Positions 46,127 through 55,833 are shown, numbered from the stretch's first letter. The stretch is DNA of 64,000 nt from Bacteroidaceae bacterium (GCA_017617315.1 JAFZWM010000042.1:1-64000), one strand, 5' to 3'. The notes: generated by a model not told the origin, from the letters alone. Made by a program: numbers and translations.

Positions 46127-49100
46127 TTAAAATTTGTATTCAAGTCCAACTCTCGTATCGAAAGAGATAATATGCGAGTTTCCTGCAAATTTTCCGTTGG
46201 TATTGTTAAATACGCTGCCTTCAGGAGTTACGTTCAGCGAAACCTTGTCGCTCACGTTGTAAGACAACTGGAAGCCGCCAACAGCACCAAAGTTAGAGCC
46301 AGAGTTATCGACCTTATTATATATTTTTGCATTAGGATTACCCTCTACGCTCTCCTTACATTCCATCGGGAACATCAAGGCAGGTCCAGCAAAGGCTTCC
46401 AACTGCACCTTGCGATCCTTGTCTGTGCCAAGCAACAAATTGCTGACATTCATCTGGTATGCAAGCGATGCTACAATGTAATCCTGCTTCTGGTCTATTA
46501 CCTTCAACTTCGCATCATTATAATAAAGTTTTTGCGTTTCATAATTGTTATAACTGAATCCGAAGCGGAGTCCAGACAATGTGCTGAAACGATATCCAAA
46601 ATCGACATTAAACGTTGGATGGATTTTGTATTCAACATCAGCCTGAAATCCTTTCATATGATATACAGAGCCGACGCCAGCCTGTGCAAAGAAGCCAGTC
46701 TTGTAATAAGCATCGTCATCACCTCTATCCTGCTTGTCAACACAATCAATCGTCATACCGACATTCACGCCAGTCTGCTTAGCCGTGATTGTTCTGTACT
46801 GATAATTGTATTTGCCCTTGGCATAGAATGGCTCAACAAACAGACGGCTGCCTCTTGCAACTCTTGCCCACAACTGTGCACTTGCATGCCATCCATGATA
46901 AGAGCCCTTAATCCAAGAATAGCTCTTGTCCTTATACAAAGCATTGAACTTTCTGATTTGTCCGAACTCTGGTCCGAATGTCAAGTTTACGCCTACAGGA
47001 GTATCCTCGTTATAACTTTCAGACAAAGCGAATGGATTGACCATTGCAGAAACTCGTCCGGTCAAGGCACCAGCCAAATTCTTGAAGTTATCGGTAACAT
47101 CGATATTATCCCATCTTGATGATGCCAGAGTTCCAGAAACCTTCATTCCGAGGAATGGCACGAACCATTTGCCCAAAGATACGGTATAGCGCGGTCCCAT
47201 GCCGTCCTTACCCTTCAAGCCTTCTCCGTCGTTATAATTCTGAAGTCCCATAGAGCACTCGAAGAATACTGGAGCCAAGAAACTTGCCATCTCGCTCTGA
47301 TGCTGCAAGATACTGTTGGTATACAACTGGTTATCGTTGTTTCCGAAGCGATAAGAAACACCAATCTTGCTGAGAAGCATTGGCTCAAGCCCCTTTTTAT
47401 AAATCGTTGAGTTTTGTGCACCTCTACGATGATGCACTCTGAACTCTGGAGAATAATACAAGCCCATCTTTGGAGTCAATCGCCAATTAAACAATAATCC
47501 AGCTCTGAAACCAAGCGACATTTCATCCTCGAATTTGTTTAGAACCTTAACCTTGCTCAAATCCAGATTATCATTGCCAGCACACTCTAAATCGAACGAC
47601 TGCTTCATCGGAATCTGCAATCCCGGACCAACATATGCAAACACGTCGAGTTTGTCGTCGTTTGCATATCCTCGCATGAATGTGTTCATGTTAAGCATAT
47701 AGTCGAGATAGAGATAAAGAGAACGCTCATTGTACAATCCCATCGTTGTTTTTGGATACTTAAGTGATGGGGCGGTATATCTTGTATTATGAGCTCGATT
47801 ATATGACAAAAGGTTGAACGAACCACGGATGGCTGACAGATTAGAGAATCTGTATCCCAACGACATTCCCCAATCAGAATTCAAGCGATTGAAATCGCAA
47901 TCAAACTGCTGCTGTGCCACACGATAAGCAAGTCCGCCTTCGAACTGTCCGAACACATATTTCTGGTCGATTGAACCGCCACGACCATCAGAAGCACGCT
48001 CAGAAGGCTTCTGGTAATCCATTCGGATTCCAGCAAAGGCTTTCAGAGAGTTAATATATTTACGAGTATCACTATACTTATATGTATATCTTTCGAATAT
48101 AGGCTCTACAAACAAAGAGATTCCTCTCTGCAATCTAACCCAGCCTTGAATACCTGCATTTGCGCCAATACCAGGCTGTCGCAACCTATCACTACCTAAC
48201 ACAAATCCGCCAACTGCTCCAGCAAAGATATTTATGCCAGCAGGAGAATCGAACTTGTAATCAGATGACGTGCCAAGCGGATTGAACACCAAATCAGCAC
48301 CTCCGAACACACGCCCGTGGCGAATTTTACAATCATTATCCATTTTAACATTGTTCCATGAGCCATAGCCCTTCAATCTGACAGCCAAGGCTGGTGAGAA
48401 CCACTTTCCGAGTGCAAAATGATATGTAGGACCGAATGATTCCTTTTTATTCAATTCTGTTCCATCAGTTACAGAAGCGCCCATTCCGTACTCCAAGAAG
48501 AACTTCGAGAACAATCCTGCATCCTCGTTGCGTGCAGAAGGGAACAATCCCTCGAGGAATTCCTCGCCATCGGCAAAAGAATAGTCGACGCCGGCATTTA
48601 CGCGGAAAATATTGTTAAGATTCTGCGAGAAGATTGTGTTGTCGCTGTTCTTGGCAATAAACAACGCCTCGGGAGCAACAAAAAGTCCAAACTGATCGGA
48701 AAGCTGATACTTTAACTGCAAGCCAAACTGACCGCCAAAGGCAAGTCTCTTATCCTTTGTATTATAAAGTCCCTTAGCCGACTTCTCTGCATAAAGCTGC
48801 TTTATTCTATCATATCCAATGTATGCCGCAACCGGACCTCCGTAGATATCGACATCGAATCTGCGGTTTGGATCGTAAAGCTGAAGGGCATTCAGCATGT
48901 TGAACATATAGTTTACAGACAGCGAAGCGAAATATCCGTCGCGCGTCCATACCGAATTTGGCAATTTCTGATTGAACGCCAAGCGGTTGGCGCTCAACAC
49001 GGCCTTAAATCCGTGAAGCTGCGAGAAACGATAACCATAAGCAAAACTCAGGTTGGCATCAATGTCGCCACTTCCAGCATTGTAATTCTTATTCCAGAAA

Positions 49101-50437
49101 TAGTTTCCGATTCCTGCGCCAAGCTGAACGAATCCACGCTTGTCGAAGTTGTTCTTGCGGTTTTCGTTACGAGATTCCTTCGAGCCGTACTCCATGTTCA
49201 GACCCAAATCGAAATCGTACAGAACGTTTGTCCTCTTTTCGAATCTCGTAGCAATCTCGTTAGGCGTATAATAGTCAACCACAAACATAGCACGAGGCTC
49301 AACGAAGAACTTCAAGCCCTTCTGCATTCTAACCCATCCTTGCAAGCCGGTTGTATAACCAAAGTAGTTAAAGCTTGATTTACCTTCGTAATCGTACTTG
49401 TGCATACGACCGAACGCAGCACCAAGAGCAACGTTTGTACCAAAGAGCTTCTCCGAAGACTTCTTAACAAAGAAGGCTACCGGATTGACCAAGACCTCGG
49501 CACGAAGGTCGATGTAATGCTCGGTTGTACGAATTTTATAGCTGTTGTAATCGAACTGACGATAGTTGTTTGTTGCAAAATCAGAAGAGAATCTGAAACC
49601 AAGGCCGTTCTCATACAGTTTTCCGAACGACAATCCGTAGGTTGAACCCGATGTCTCGAGCAGATTCATGCCCGAAATATTCTGAAGCTGCGCACCCATC
49701 GACATTCCGACGAAGTAATTATGCCCGAAGTCGACATTCTTAATCTTCGTCTTGTCGTCAATCAAAGGCTTGAAGTAGTAAGTGTAATTAATGAGTCCGC
49801 CAGCAATCATGTCTATTCCGTGCCAGTTAACCGTTCCCGAATGGTCCATCTGATCGGTAATCAACGTTACGCGTGGCTCGAGGCTGATAAACGCATCCTT
49901 TCCGGCAGCAAATCTGAACTGTGAAGCAACATGAATGTCGTAAGCCTTGTCTGTATATCCAAGATACGAAGAACGGGTGTATCCTACTCCCAACGTAGGC
50001 ATAATCTCGAAGCTCCGCATCGGATTATATCCGTAGATGTATGACGTAAGATTGAAGACATAGTCGAGGGTTCCGGTGAGCAGGCGAAGTTCCTGATGCG
50101 TCTTCGAACGGTGTCCGGCTCCGTAATCAACTCCAATTCGAAAAGAGTTGTATGTCGAGAAGTCCTTACCCACGGCAAAATGCACGTTCTTTATCATGCC
50201 GTAGCGAATGTTCTCGACCGGCATGATATAGCTTGCGCCGACACCCACCTGCACGTAAGTATGATCGAAAATCGATTTATTCTTAAATGGGTATCCTGTG
50301 TTCCTGAATCTATTCTGAAGCAGATAGTTCATGGCGTTGAAGCCCGAAATCGTATCGCGCTTCTCCTGTGCAAAACCTGCCAACGGAGTTATTATGGAAA
50401 CACCTATTATCAGTATTTTTACTATAGATTTCATCAT
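46127..50437 (-). CDS. Giant outer-membrane protein of seven concatenated beta-barrel-like modules
   Basis: A 1436-residue protein with signal peptide about 1-23. It divides into seven modules of about 180-230 residues starting near 59, 241, 436, 644, 828, 1056 and 1248. Odd modules share a pattern ending in segments like YMFNMLNALQLYDPN, YMLNMNTFMRGYANDD and YQMNVSNLLLGTDKD. Even modules share GWVRMQKGLKFFVEP, GWVRLQRGISLFVEP and WARVARGSRLFVEP. Amphipathic strands with aromatic girdles and the terminal EYKF fit outer-membrane barrels of the small OmpA/OmpW-like kind. It is the last gene of a five-gene operon (22 nt after the OmpA-like gene). I know of no named family of this architecture. 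It may be a chain of small barrels, one giant barrel, or non-membrane beta modules; function unknown. Confidence 0.8.
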   Translation of the reverse strand: MMKSIVKILIIGVSIITPLAGFAQEKRDTISGFNAMNYLLQNRFRNTGYPFKNKSIFDHTYVQVGVGASYIMPVENIRYGMIKNVHFAVGKDFSTYNSFRIGVDYGAGHRSKTHQELRLLTGTLDYVFNLTSYIYGYNPMRSFEIMPTLGVGYTRSSYLGYTDKAYDIHVASQFRFAAGKDAFISLEPRVTLITDQMDHSGTVNWHGIDMIAGGLINYTYYFKPLIDDKTKIKNVDFGHNYFVGMSMGAQLQNISGMNLLETSGSTYGLSFGKLYENGLGFRFSSDFATNNYRQFDYNSYKIRTTEHYIDLRAEVLVNPVAFFVKKSSEKLFGTNVALGAAFGRMHKYDYEGKSSFNYFGYTTGLQGWVRMQKGLKFFVEPRAMFVVDYYTPNEIATRFEKRTNVLYDFDLGLNMEYGSKESRNENRKNNFDKRGFVQLGAGIGNYFWNKNYNAGSGDIDANLSFAYGYRFSQLHGFKAVLSANRLAFNQKLPNSVWTRDGYFASLSVNYMFNMLNALQLYDPNRRFDVDIYGGPVAAYIGYDRIKQLYAEKSAKGLYNTKDKRLAFGGQFGLQLKYQLSDQFGLFVAPEALFIAKNSDNTIFSQNLNNIFRVNAGVDYSFADGEEFLEGLFPSARNEDAGLFSKFFLEYGMGASVTDGTELNKKESFGPTYHFALGKWFSPALAVRLKGYGSWNNVKMDNDCKIRHGRVFGGADLVFNPLGTSSDYKFDSPAGINIFAGAVGGFVLGSDRLRQPGIGANAGIQGWVRLQRGISLFVEPIFERYTYKYSDTRKYINSLKAFAGIRMDYQKPSERASDGRGGSIDQKYVFGQFEGGLAYRVAQQQFDCDFNRLNSDWGMSLGYRFSNLSAIRGSFNLLSYNRAHNTRYTAPSLKYPKTTMGLYNERSLYLYLDYMLNMNTFMRGYANDDKLDVFAYVGPGLQIPMKQSFDLECAGNDNLDLSKVKVLNKFEDEMSLGFRAGLLFNWRLTPKMGLYYSPEFRVHHRRGAQNSTIYKKGLEPMLLSKIGVSYRFGNNDNQLYTNSILQHQSEMASFLAPVFFECSMGLQNYNDGEGLKGKDGMGPRYTVSLGKWFVPFLGMKVSGTLASSRWDNIDVTDNFKNLAGALTGRVSAMVNPFALSESYNEDTPVGVNLTFGPEFGQIRKFNALYKDKSYSWIKGSYHGWHASAQLWARVARGSRLFVEPFYAKGKYNYQYRTITAKQTGVNVGMTIDCVDKQDRGDDDAYYKTGFFAQAGVGSVYHMKGFQADVEYKIHPTFNVDFGYRFSTLSGLRFGFSYNNYETQKLYYNDAKLKVIDQKQDYIVASLAYQMNVSNLLLGTDKDRKVQLEAFAGPALMFPMECKESVEGNPNAKIYNKVDNSGSNFGAVGGFQLSYNVSDKVSLNVTPEGSVFNNTNGKFAGNSHIISFDTRVGLEYKF

Positions 50438-50459
50438 TCTAACAATCTCTTTTCTGTTA

Positions 50460-52685
50460 CTACTCGCTCATCGCACTACCATACATATCCTGCCACATCT
50501 CCTTAACATCGTCGGATATGTCGCCATCGTTTTCCATAATCACAATGAACTTCTTGTCAAGCTGGAAGCAATGGTCAAGATCTGTCGCTCCAGCCACAAA
50601 GTCCATGTCGCGTGAATCGAGTACCGCCTTCATATACCACTTTCTCGGATCTTCATCGTTAAGCGAAGCGACCGTCTCTGCCGCCTCCTTGTTTCTGTTC
50701 TGCGCAATCTGGATAACCGCCTTGTTTATTGGCGATGAGTTCTGAACAACCTCGATTGCCTTTGCCAGTTCTTCCTTCTGTTCAGGAGTCTTGTTCTTCT
50801 TGAACATCGTTCCCTTTACGATAGAGAAACTGCGAATCTCGCGGAATTCCTCAACATCGGGAAGCATCTTTGCCAGATAGTAAGCAGTATCATTGTGCTC
50901 CGCCTTGTAATACTCGGTAATCTGGTTTGCCACAACCTTGTCGATGTTCACATAATACTTGTGTCCGGCAAATGTTCTTCGCTCAACATTCACATGAGGA
51001 ACATTGATGTCGACAAACGGACGAAGGACTTCCAAATCCATGGTGTCGCGCTTCAAGTATGAAACTACAAGCTTGTTTGCCGCATAAACCCATGGGCGAG
51101 CCTCGTTCTTCTTACTTTCGTAGAAGGCACGCTTGTAGAGTTTTTCCGCCTCAACCGGGTCGGTAATCATGTTGAACAGATGCCAATAGTCGTAGTGCGA
51201 CAGCATCTTCTTTCCGCCTTCCTGGAAATCAGGATTGTGCAGATAGTTGTCGAGAATCTGCTCTGGCTCCAACGCTCTGGTTGTCTGATATGCGTACTCG
51301 CACTTGAAGATACGCAACTTTGGAAGTATAGGCGCGATTGCCGTTGCGTAGAATTTCAGTTTCTGAATCTGAGCCGTCTGTCTGTCGATAATCTTGTTTG
51401 CCTTAATTATGGCATCAACGGTTTCGGCCTCTTCTGTCATACCTTTGGCTTTCAGAGAGTCTACCACAACGCTCCAGCCAACAACGACCGGTTTGTTGCT
51501 GTAAATGAATATCTCGCGCTTGAAGTTTCTTGAAATGAGCGACTTTGCAAGTTCTGAACGCTGCTGCGCAAGTTTGTAGTTCTTGTCGTACAAACCATCA
51601 GGAGATGCGTAACCTGTAAGTGCTATTCGCTTAAGCTGATAATCGCCACTCTGGTCGATATCCTGAAGTTTCTTGTTCAGGCGCTCAAGTTCCTGTGCAT
51701 TTTCTGGGTTCGGGTCGAGTTCAGCTTTGCCGACAACGAACGACAGCGAGATGTTTTCAGCACCATCGCGAAGCTCGGCTCTCGGATTCTCCTTGTATTG
51801 CATCGGATCGAGTTCGAACCAGCCGGTTGAGAACTCCAAGAACTGGAACGGACGGCGTGCAAGACATGACGAAACCTGCTTCTCGTCCTTATAATACACA
51901 TTATTATAATCGGCAACCATTAAGCCAGCCATACAAGTATAGCTGTGCTTCAGGTTTCGCTTCTTTATCGAATCAGACCAACGAATCTGCAACAAGCCAG
52001 ATGTCAGAGGGTCGCCCTGAATATAAGGCTTCAGAACATCGTTGTTCATATCATAGAACATTCGGCGATCTTGAGTCAAGGCATAGTCCTTTCCGTCGTA
52101 CACTCTAGGCTGACGATACTCGATTGTATCGCCCGTCTGACAGTCGATTACGAACGGCTGGAACACGCAGCGCGCAAAATCGCGTCCGATATTCTCTGGA
52201 ATAGTAAGAATTGAGCTACACTCGATGGTTGAACCAGTATCGATAACCTCCATAGAATCGACGGTTGCAACCTTTGCCTTTGCAGTTACGACCGTATTCT
52301 TCAGGGCGATACCGCCTTCTATCACGAAGTTATGCTCGAGTCGCTTCTTGATTTCTCGCAACTCGTTTGTTGTTCCTACGATTACAATCAACGCACCGGT
52401 TGGAGCAATATCGATTGAGTAGTAACCGTTTTCATCGGCAACGGTCTCGGCATCGGCATCGAGCATGAATGAACTGTTCTTGTCAATCATGGCCTTATCT
52501 TTCTTGGCTGCCGAAACGGTGTTGTAACCCAATACTCTAACCTCCTCTTCGAAAGGCTTTGGTTTGTTGTTACCAAACTGTTTTTCGAGGACTCTACCCG
52601 TAATGCGCTTATACTGAGCCCTTGATGGGGCTGCAATCAAAAGCATTGCAAAAAGAATCAAGCATATTCCGTAAATTCTTCTCAT
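50460..52685 (-). CDS. OmpA-domain protein with carboxypeptidase-like N-terminus and TPR-like C-terminus
   Basis: A 741-residue envelope protein. The ATG at 52685 gives a signal peptide (about 1-24, ending PSRAQ); a frame opening at GTG 52700 would add five residues. An N-terminal regulatory-like beta domain (about 25-110, DENGYYSIDIAPTGALIVIV) is followed by an OmpA-like domain at about 335-415 (GKAELDPNPENAQEL, IALTGYASPDGLYDKNYKLA, QQRSELAKSLI), which in homologues contacts peptidoglycan. The remaining 300 residues are helical and TPR-like (EAEKLYKRAFYESKKNEARP). It resembles the DUF3868-type OmpA proteins that accompany DUF3575 and fimbrillin genes in Bacteroidales. It is fourth of the five-gene operon and could anchor the complex to the cell wall. 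Confidence 0.8.
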   Translation of the reverse strand: MRRIYGICLILFAMLLIAAPSRAQYKRITGRVLEKQFGNNKPKPFEEEVRVLGYNTVSAAKKDKAMIDKNSSFMLDADAETVADENGYYSIDIAPTGALIVIVGTTNELREIKKRLEHNFVIEGGIALKNTVVTAKAKVATVDSMEVIDTGSTIECSSILTIPENIGRDFARCVFQPFVIDCQTGDTIEYRQPRVYDGKDYALTQDRRMFYDMNNDVLKPYIQGDPLTSGLLQIRWSDSIKKRNLKHSYTCMAGLMVADYNNVYYKDEKQVSSCLARRPFQFLEFSTGWFELDPMQYKENPRAELRDGAENISLSFVVGKAELDPNPENAQELERLNKKLQDIDQSGDYQLKRIALTGYASPDGLYDKNYKLAQQRSELAKSLISRNFKREIFIYSNKPVVVGWSVVVDSLKAKGMTEEAETVDAIIKANKIIDRQTAQIQKLKFYATAIAPILPKLRIFKCEYAYQTTRALEPEQILDNYLHNPDFQEGGKKMLSHYDYWHLFNMITDPVEAEKLYKRAFYESKKNEARPWVYAANKLVVSYLKRDTMDLEVLRPFVDINVPHVNVERRTFAGHKYYVNIDKVVANQITEYYKAEHNDTAYYLAKMLPDVEEFREIRSFSIVKGTMFKKNKTPEQKEELAKAIEVVQNSSPINKAVIQIAQNRNKEAAETVASLNDEDPRKWYMKAVLDSRDMDFVAGATDLDHCFQLDKKFIVIMENDGDISDDVKEMWQDMYGSAMSE

Positions 52686-52701
52686 ACCAAAGTCCTCCAC
52701 A

Positions 52702-53265
52702 TTATTTAAGAATATAAGAAACGGCTATACCAATCTTTGTTGGCATAAGCATATAGCCGGTTACATTACCGTAATCTTTCGAATCTCCGTCGTTGTAGTA
52801 GGTTTCGAGAGGCACTTCGCTTTCGTGATCGAAATGGCGATATGCAACTGCTCCGAAGCCGAAATATCCTTCGACATTGAATCGCTTTGAAATATTGTAA
52901 GTATATCCGAAAGTAAGTCCCACGCCGCCGGCAAAACCGCGGTAGAACTCGTTCTTCCACTGCAATCTGTAAGACGCAAGGATTGCTCCCACGCCTATGA
53001 ACTCGCGAGTCATCGGACGACCGTTGAACCAATATCTGAACTCGGGCTGAACAGCCAGAAAGTTAATGTCCTTTCCGTAAGGCTGAGAACATCCCATAGC
53101 CGAGATGCCCAATGTTGTCTTGTTTCCGGTTACGAGTTCCAAGCCCAAGTTTGGAGTTGCCAGTCCGTCGAACAAGACATCTGTCTTAACAGCAATCTGC
53201 TGTGCGCCGGCAATCTGCGCGACACAACAGAATATCAAAGCAATGTATATTTTAAATCTGCTCAT
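52702..53265 (-). CDS. DUF3575-family outer-membrane barrel protein
   Basis: A 187-residue protein. The ATG at 53265 gives a signal peptide (about 1-21, IAGAQQ); a frame nine codons longer begins at TTG. The mature part is a small beta-barrel of DUF3575 type: KTDVLFDGLATPNLGLELV, QPEFRYWFNGRPMTREFIG, GGVGLTFGYTYNISKRFNVE, and the final AVSYILK. DUF3575 proteins are common in Bacteroidales next to fimbrial and OmpA-like genes; their function is unknown. It lies 23 nt after the DUF5119-like lipoprotein gene and 16 nt before the OmpA-like gene. It resembles the single modules of the seven-module protein in size and strand pattern. Confidence 0.85.
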   Translation of the reverse strand: MSRFKIYIALIFCCVAQIAGAQQIAVKTDVLFDGLATPNLGLELVTGNKTTLGISAMGCSQPYGKDINFLAVQPEFRYWFNGRPMTREFIGVGAILASYRLQWKNEFYRGFAGGVGLTFGYTYNISKRFNVEGYFGFGAVAYRHFDHESEVPLETYYNDGDSKDYGNVTGYMLMPTKIGIAVSYILK

Positions 53266-53288
53266 ATATATTAGAATCACTCTCAAAA

Positions 53289-54368
53289 TCAATTCTCATC
53301 TTTCTTCCAAACATCCACGTTTGGCTTGTTTTCTTCTATAATCTCGTCAGAATCCAGAATCAGCGGAGTAACCACATTCACAACTGGAGCTTCGTTGTCT
53401 GTCAGTTTGTAGTCGGCATCGTTGTCGGCAAGTTTCAGAGAATTAGCCTCGGTGATGCTGCAATACAATCCGATAACCGCCTTCAGCACTCTCTCCTCTC
53501 CAACATTATCAACGGTTGTGATATTTAGTCTGAGAACTCCCGGTGCATTCGGACTAACATCATAGTTGTGATACTGTTCCTCGGTAACATGCAATGCTAT
53601 TGCATTGAATTTCAGCGTAAAGCGGCAAGTATCAACGCTTTCCTGCTGTGCCAGTCCTGCGCTGAATTTTCCAGAATCGAAATTCATTGAATAGCAGTTC
53701 TTTGCATCGACATAGCGAGTTGTAAGATACAACTTCGACGGAATTCCGGAGATAGAACCTTCGATGCTCTTGACCGTGAAATCGGGCGATGCCTTAACCA
53801 TCGAAAGATTGATGGTGATGTCCTGCCCCATCTTTCGTGGTGAAAACGTAACATGATGGTTGTCCTCATCAACCTCGTAAACCTTCTCAACGGCATAGTA
53901 AGTTGTTGGGAACGGCGATTTTATATCAGAACTTGGATAGCCGATATACAGTTTTCGTATATCCTCATCCTTGTTCGGGTCTTGGATATAATCCTTATAG
54001 TTAGATTCAACTCCGTTGGCAATATTGAAGGTCATGAAATGATACTGGCTGTGGCGAAGATAGAATCCTTTCTTTGGCGATTCAATCTCGTCCATCTCGG
54101 CAATATCGCCATGAATAACGTCGCCCTCGAGCGATGCGACATTAACTCTGTAGCACGTTCTTGTCGGAAGAGTTATTCGGCTTGCAAAAACATACATTGA
54201 GTCGGGAGCCGACTTCCACTCTGTTCCGTTATAATCTATCGTAGTAACGGCTCTGTGGAGTTCCTTGTAGTTATCCTCCTCGAACAACTCGACATCGGTA
54301 CAAGCGGTCAGGCACACGAGTGCAGCCGCAAATCCCATTATCTTATTTATATTTATTATGCCCATCAT
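53289..54368 (-). CDS. DUF5119-like (FimB/Mfa2-like) lipoprotein
   Basis: A 359-residue lipoprotein with lipobox CLTAC (Cys23, counting from the first of two adjacent ATGs). The sequence is beta-rich in the style of fimbrillin-assembly proteins: RAVTTIDYNG, LPTRTCYRVNVASLEGDVI, FSPRKMGQDITINLSM, SIEGSISGIPSKLYLTTR. The strand-rich SGIPSKLYL segment is typical of DUF5119 and Mfa2/FimB anchors. In Bacteroidales such lipoproteins sit with DUF3575 and OmpA/DUF3868 genes and often a fimbrillin; no fimbrillin gene follows here. Second gene of the operon, 15 nt from its upstream neighbour. Anchoring or assembly is inferred from relatives. Confidence 0.7.
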   Translation of the reverse strand: MMGIININKIMGFAAALVCLTACTDVELFEEDNYKELHRAVTTIDYNGTEWKSAPDSMYVFASRITLPTRTCYRVNVASLEGDVIHGDIAEMDEIESPKKGFYLRHSQYHFMTFNIANGVESNYKDYIQDPNKDEDIRKLYIGYPSSDIKSPFPTTYYAVEKVYEVDEDNHHVTFSPRKMGQDITINLSMVKASPDFTVKSIEGSISGIPSKLYLTTRYVDAKNCYSMNFDSGKFSAGLAQQESVDTCRFTLKFNAIALHVTEEQYHNYDVSPNAPGVLRLNITTVDNVGEERVLKAVIGLYCSITEANSLKLADNDADYKLTDNEAPVVNVVTPLILDSDEIIEENKPNVDVWKKDEN

Positions 54369-54383
54369 TTTCTGTTTTTACAA

Positions 54384-55721
54384 CTATTTCTTTTTCTTCG
54401 ACTTTTTCTCAGCCTTGGCTTCATCGGCAGCCTGTTTCTTTTCAAGCTGCTTCTGCTCGTAAGCCTCTTTTTCGGCCTGCTTCTTGGCTGCCTTTTCGGC
54501 TTTCTTCCTTGCAGCCTCATCCTGTTTTTCAGCCTTGGCTATCTTGTCGGCATACTCGTCAACCTCTCCTTTATCTTTAGAAGATTTTTTCTCTTTCTCG
54601 GCTTTTTTCTTCGAGTCAATCTTTTCTGCCTTCACCTTTGCTGGCTTTTCCTTCTTTTCAGCCTTCTTAGACTTTTCTTCCTTTTCGGCCTCGGCCTTGG
54701 CTGATTTCTTCGACTGTTTTTCGGCATTAGCCTTATCGCGCATTGCCTTTTCGTTTGCCTGCTTTTCAGCCTTGGCCGTCTTAGCCTGCTCGCGTGCCAC
54801 AGAATCCTTCATAGCCTTTTCGGCCTTGGCGGTTGCCTTAGCTATCGAGTCGGCGGTTGCCTTCTCGGCTTTTGCTGCGAGTTTTATCTTTCTTTCCTTC
54901 TCACGAGCGGCATTCACGCTATCACGCTGTTCCTGTCGGTGTTTGTTGTAGATTGTCTTGGCCTCTACACGTGCAAGCTGCTTAACTTGATCGAACTTGT
55001 ACTTGTTCTTGATAGAATGTCCGTAGCGGTAGACCATGGCGACTCTCAAATCGGTAATGACCGGATACATCAAGAAACCTTTCTTAGACGATGTTCTGAC
55101 ATAGCAGTTGCTCTCCCTGTCGAGTCGGTATTTGTCGTAATCATAATACAGAGCGCCGATGCTCGCACCAAGTTCGAGGTCGAGCAAGCTCTTCTTGTAT
55201 GTATACATCGGAATAACGCCTCCGAACGAAACACCGGCGTTGGCTTCCTTTCCCTGAAGGCCTTCCTTTGCAAACTTGAACGAGAATGTTCCGGCTGCGG
55301 CATATCCTCCAAGATAGTATGCTCTCCAGTAACGAGGATTATGGCGCTCGCGCGATGTCATATACTCAAAGATGCTTGAGTATCCGCCGTTCTTTGTTCG
55401 GGTATGCCAATAGTTGCGAAGCTCAAGTCGTCCTTCGGCAACATTGAATACGTTGTACGACTTAAGTTTTGGATTAGTATGCCAGTTGTATCTTCCAGAC
55501 AAGCCAATTGTGTAATGATTATAGTTTGTCTTGCCCAAATCGAACTCTACAGCCAAGTTGGGAACAAGCATAAGCCATTCAATACCATTAGTTCGGAAAG
55601 CAAAACGTTCTTTTACATTCAACGTGTCTATAGTTTCCTTTTTCTTTTTCTTCAGCGTAAACTGCGCAGAAGCCTGCATCGTTACAACAAACATAACGCA
55701 CAAAATAAGCGCCAAGCGCAT
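54384..55721 (-). CDS. DUF3575-like barrel with long Lys/Ala/Glu-rich tail
   Basis: A 445-residue protein in this start choice. ATG 55721 is preceded by AAAGGA at 9 nt and opens a clean signal peptide (about 1-20, MQASAQ); ATG 55772 would add 17 residues. Residues about 40-235 are a DUF3575-like beta-barrel (RTNGIEWLMLVPNLAVEFDL, YTIGLSGRYNWHTNP, RYWRAYYLGGYAAAGTFSFK). From about 241 to the end the chain is highly charged helix of KAEKA / AKAEKEEK type, like TolA or a periplasm-spanning coiled coil, ending KKSKKKK. First gene of the five-gene operon, with a -7 box 62-69 nt upstream of ATG 55772. The tail could cross the periplasm or bind peptidoglycan or polyanions; no function is known. Confidence 0.75.
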   Translation of the reverse strand: MRLALILCVMFVVTMQASAQFTLKKKKKETIDTLNVKERFAFRTNGIEWLMLVPNLAVEFDLGKTNYNHYTIGLSGRYNWHTNPKLKSYNVFNVAEGRLELRNYWHTRTKNGGYSSIFEYMTSRERHNPRYWRAYYLGGYAAAGTFSFKFAKEGLQGKEANAGVSFGGVIPMYTYKKSLLDLELGASIGALYYDYDKYRLDRESNCYVRTSSKKGFLMYPVITDLRVAMVYRYGHSIKNKYKFDQVKQLARVEAKTIYNKHRQEQRDSVNAAREKERKIKLAAKAEKATADSIAKATAKAEKAMKDSVAREQAKTAKAEKQANEKAMRDKANAEKQSKKSAKAEAEKEEKSKKAEKKEKPAKVKAEKIDSKKKAEKEKKSSKDKGEVDEYADKIAKAEKQDEAARKKAEKAAKKQAEKEAYEQKQLEKKQAADEAKAEKKSKKKK

Positions 55722-55833
55722 TAGATTATGTCCTTTTGTAGAAACAACAGCAATCTCTCTTTTTATTCTCATGACAATATGTAGGAGATTATAAAAAAAT
55801 TCCTCAAAAATTAATTAGAACTAAAATTTGGTG

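Noticed and set aside
46115-47119. 334-codon plus-strand frame
   Set aside because: Antisense to the seven-module protein, whose repeats and terminal aromatic residue clearly set the coding strand.
53266-53292. Four-base overlap between the DUF5119-like and DUF3575 genes
   Set aside because: It depends on a TTG start. The ATG at 53265 gives a normal signal peptide and a 23-nt gap like the other gaps in the operon.
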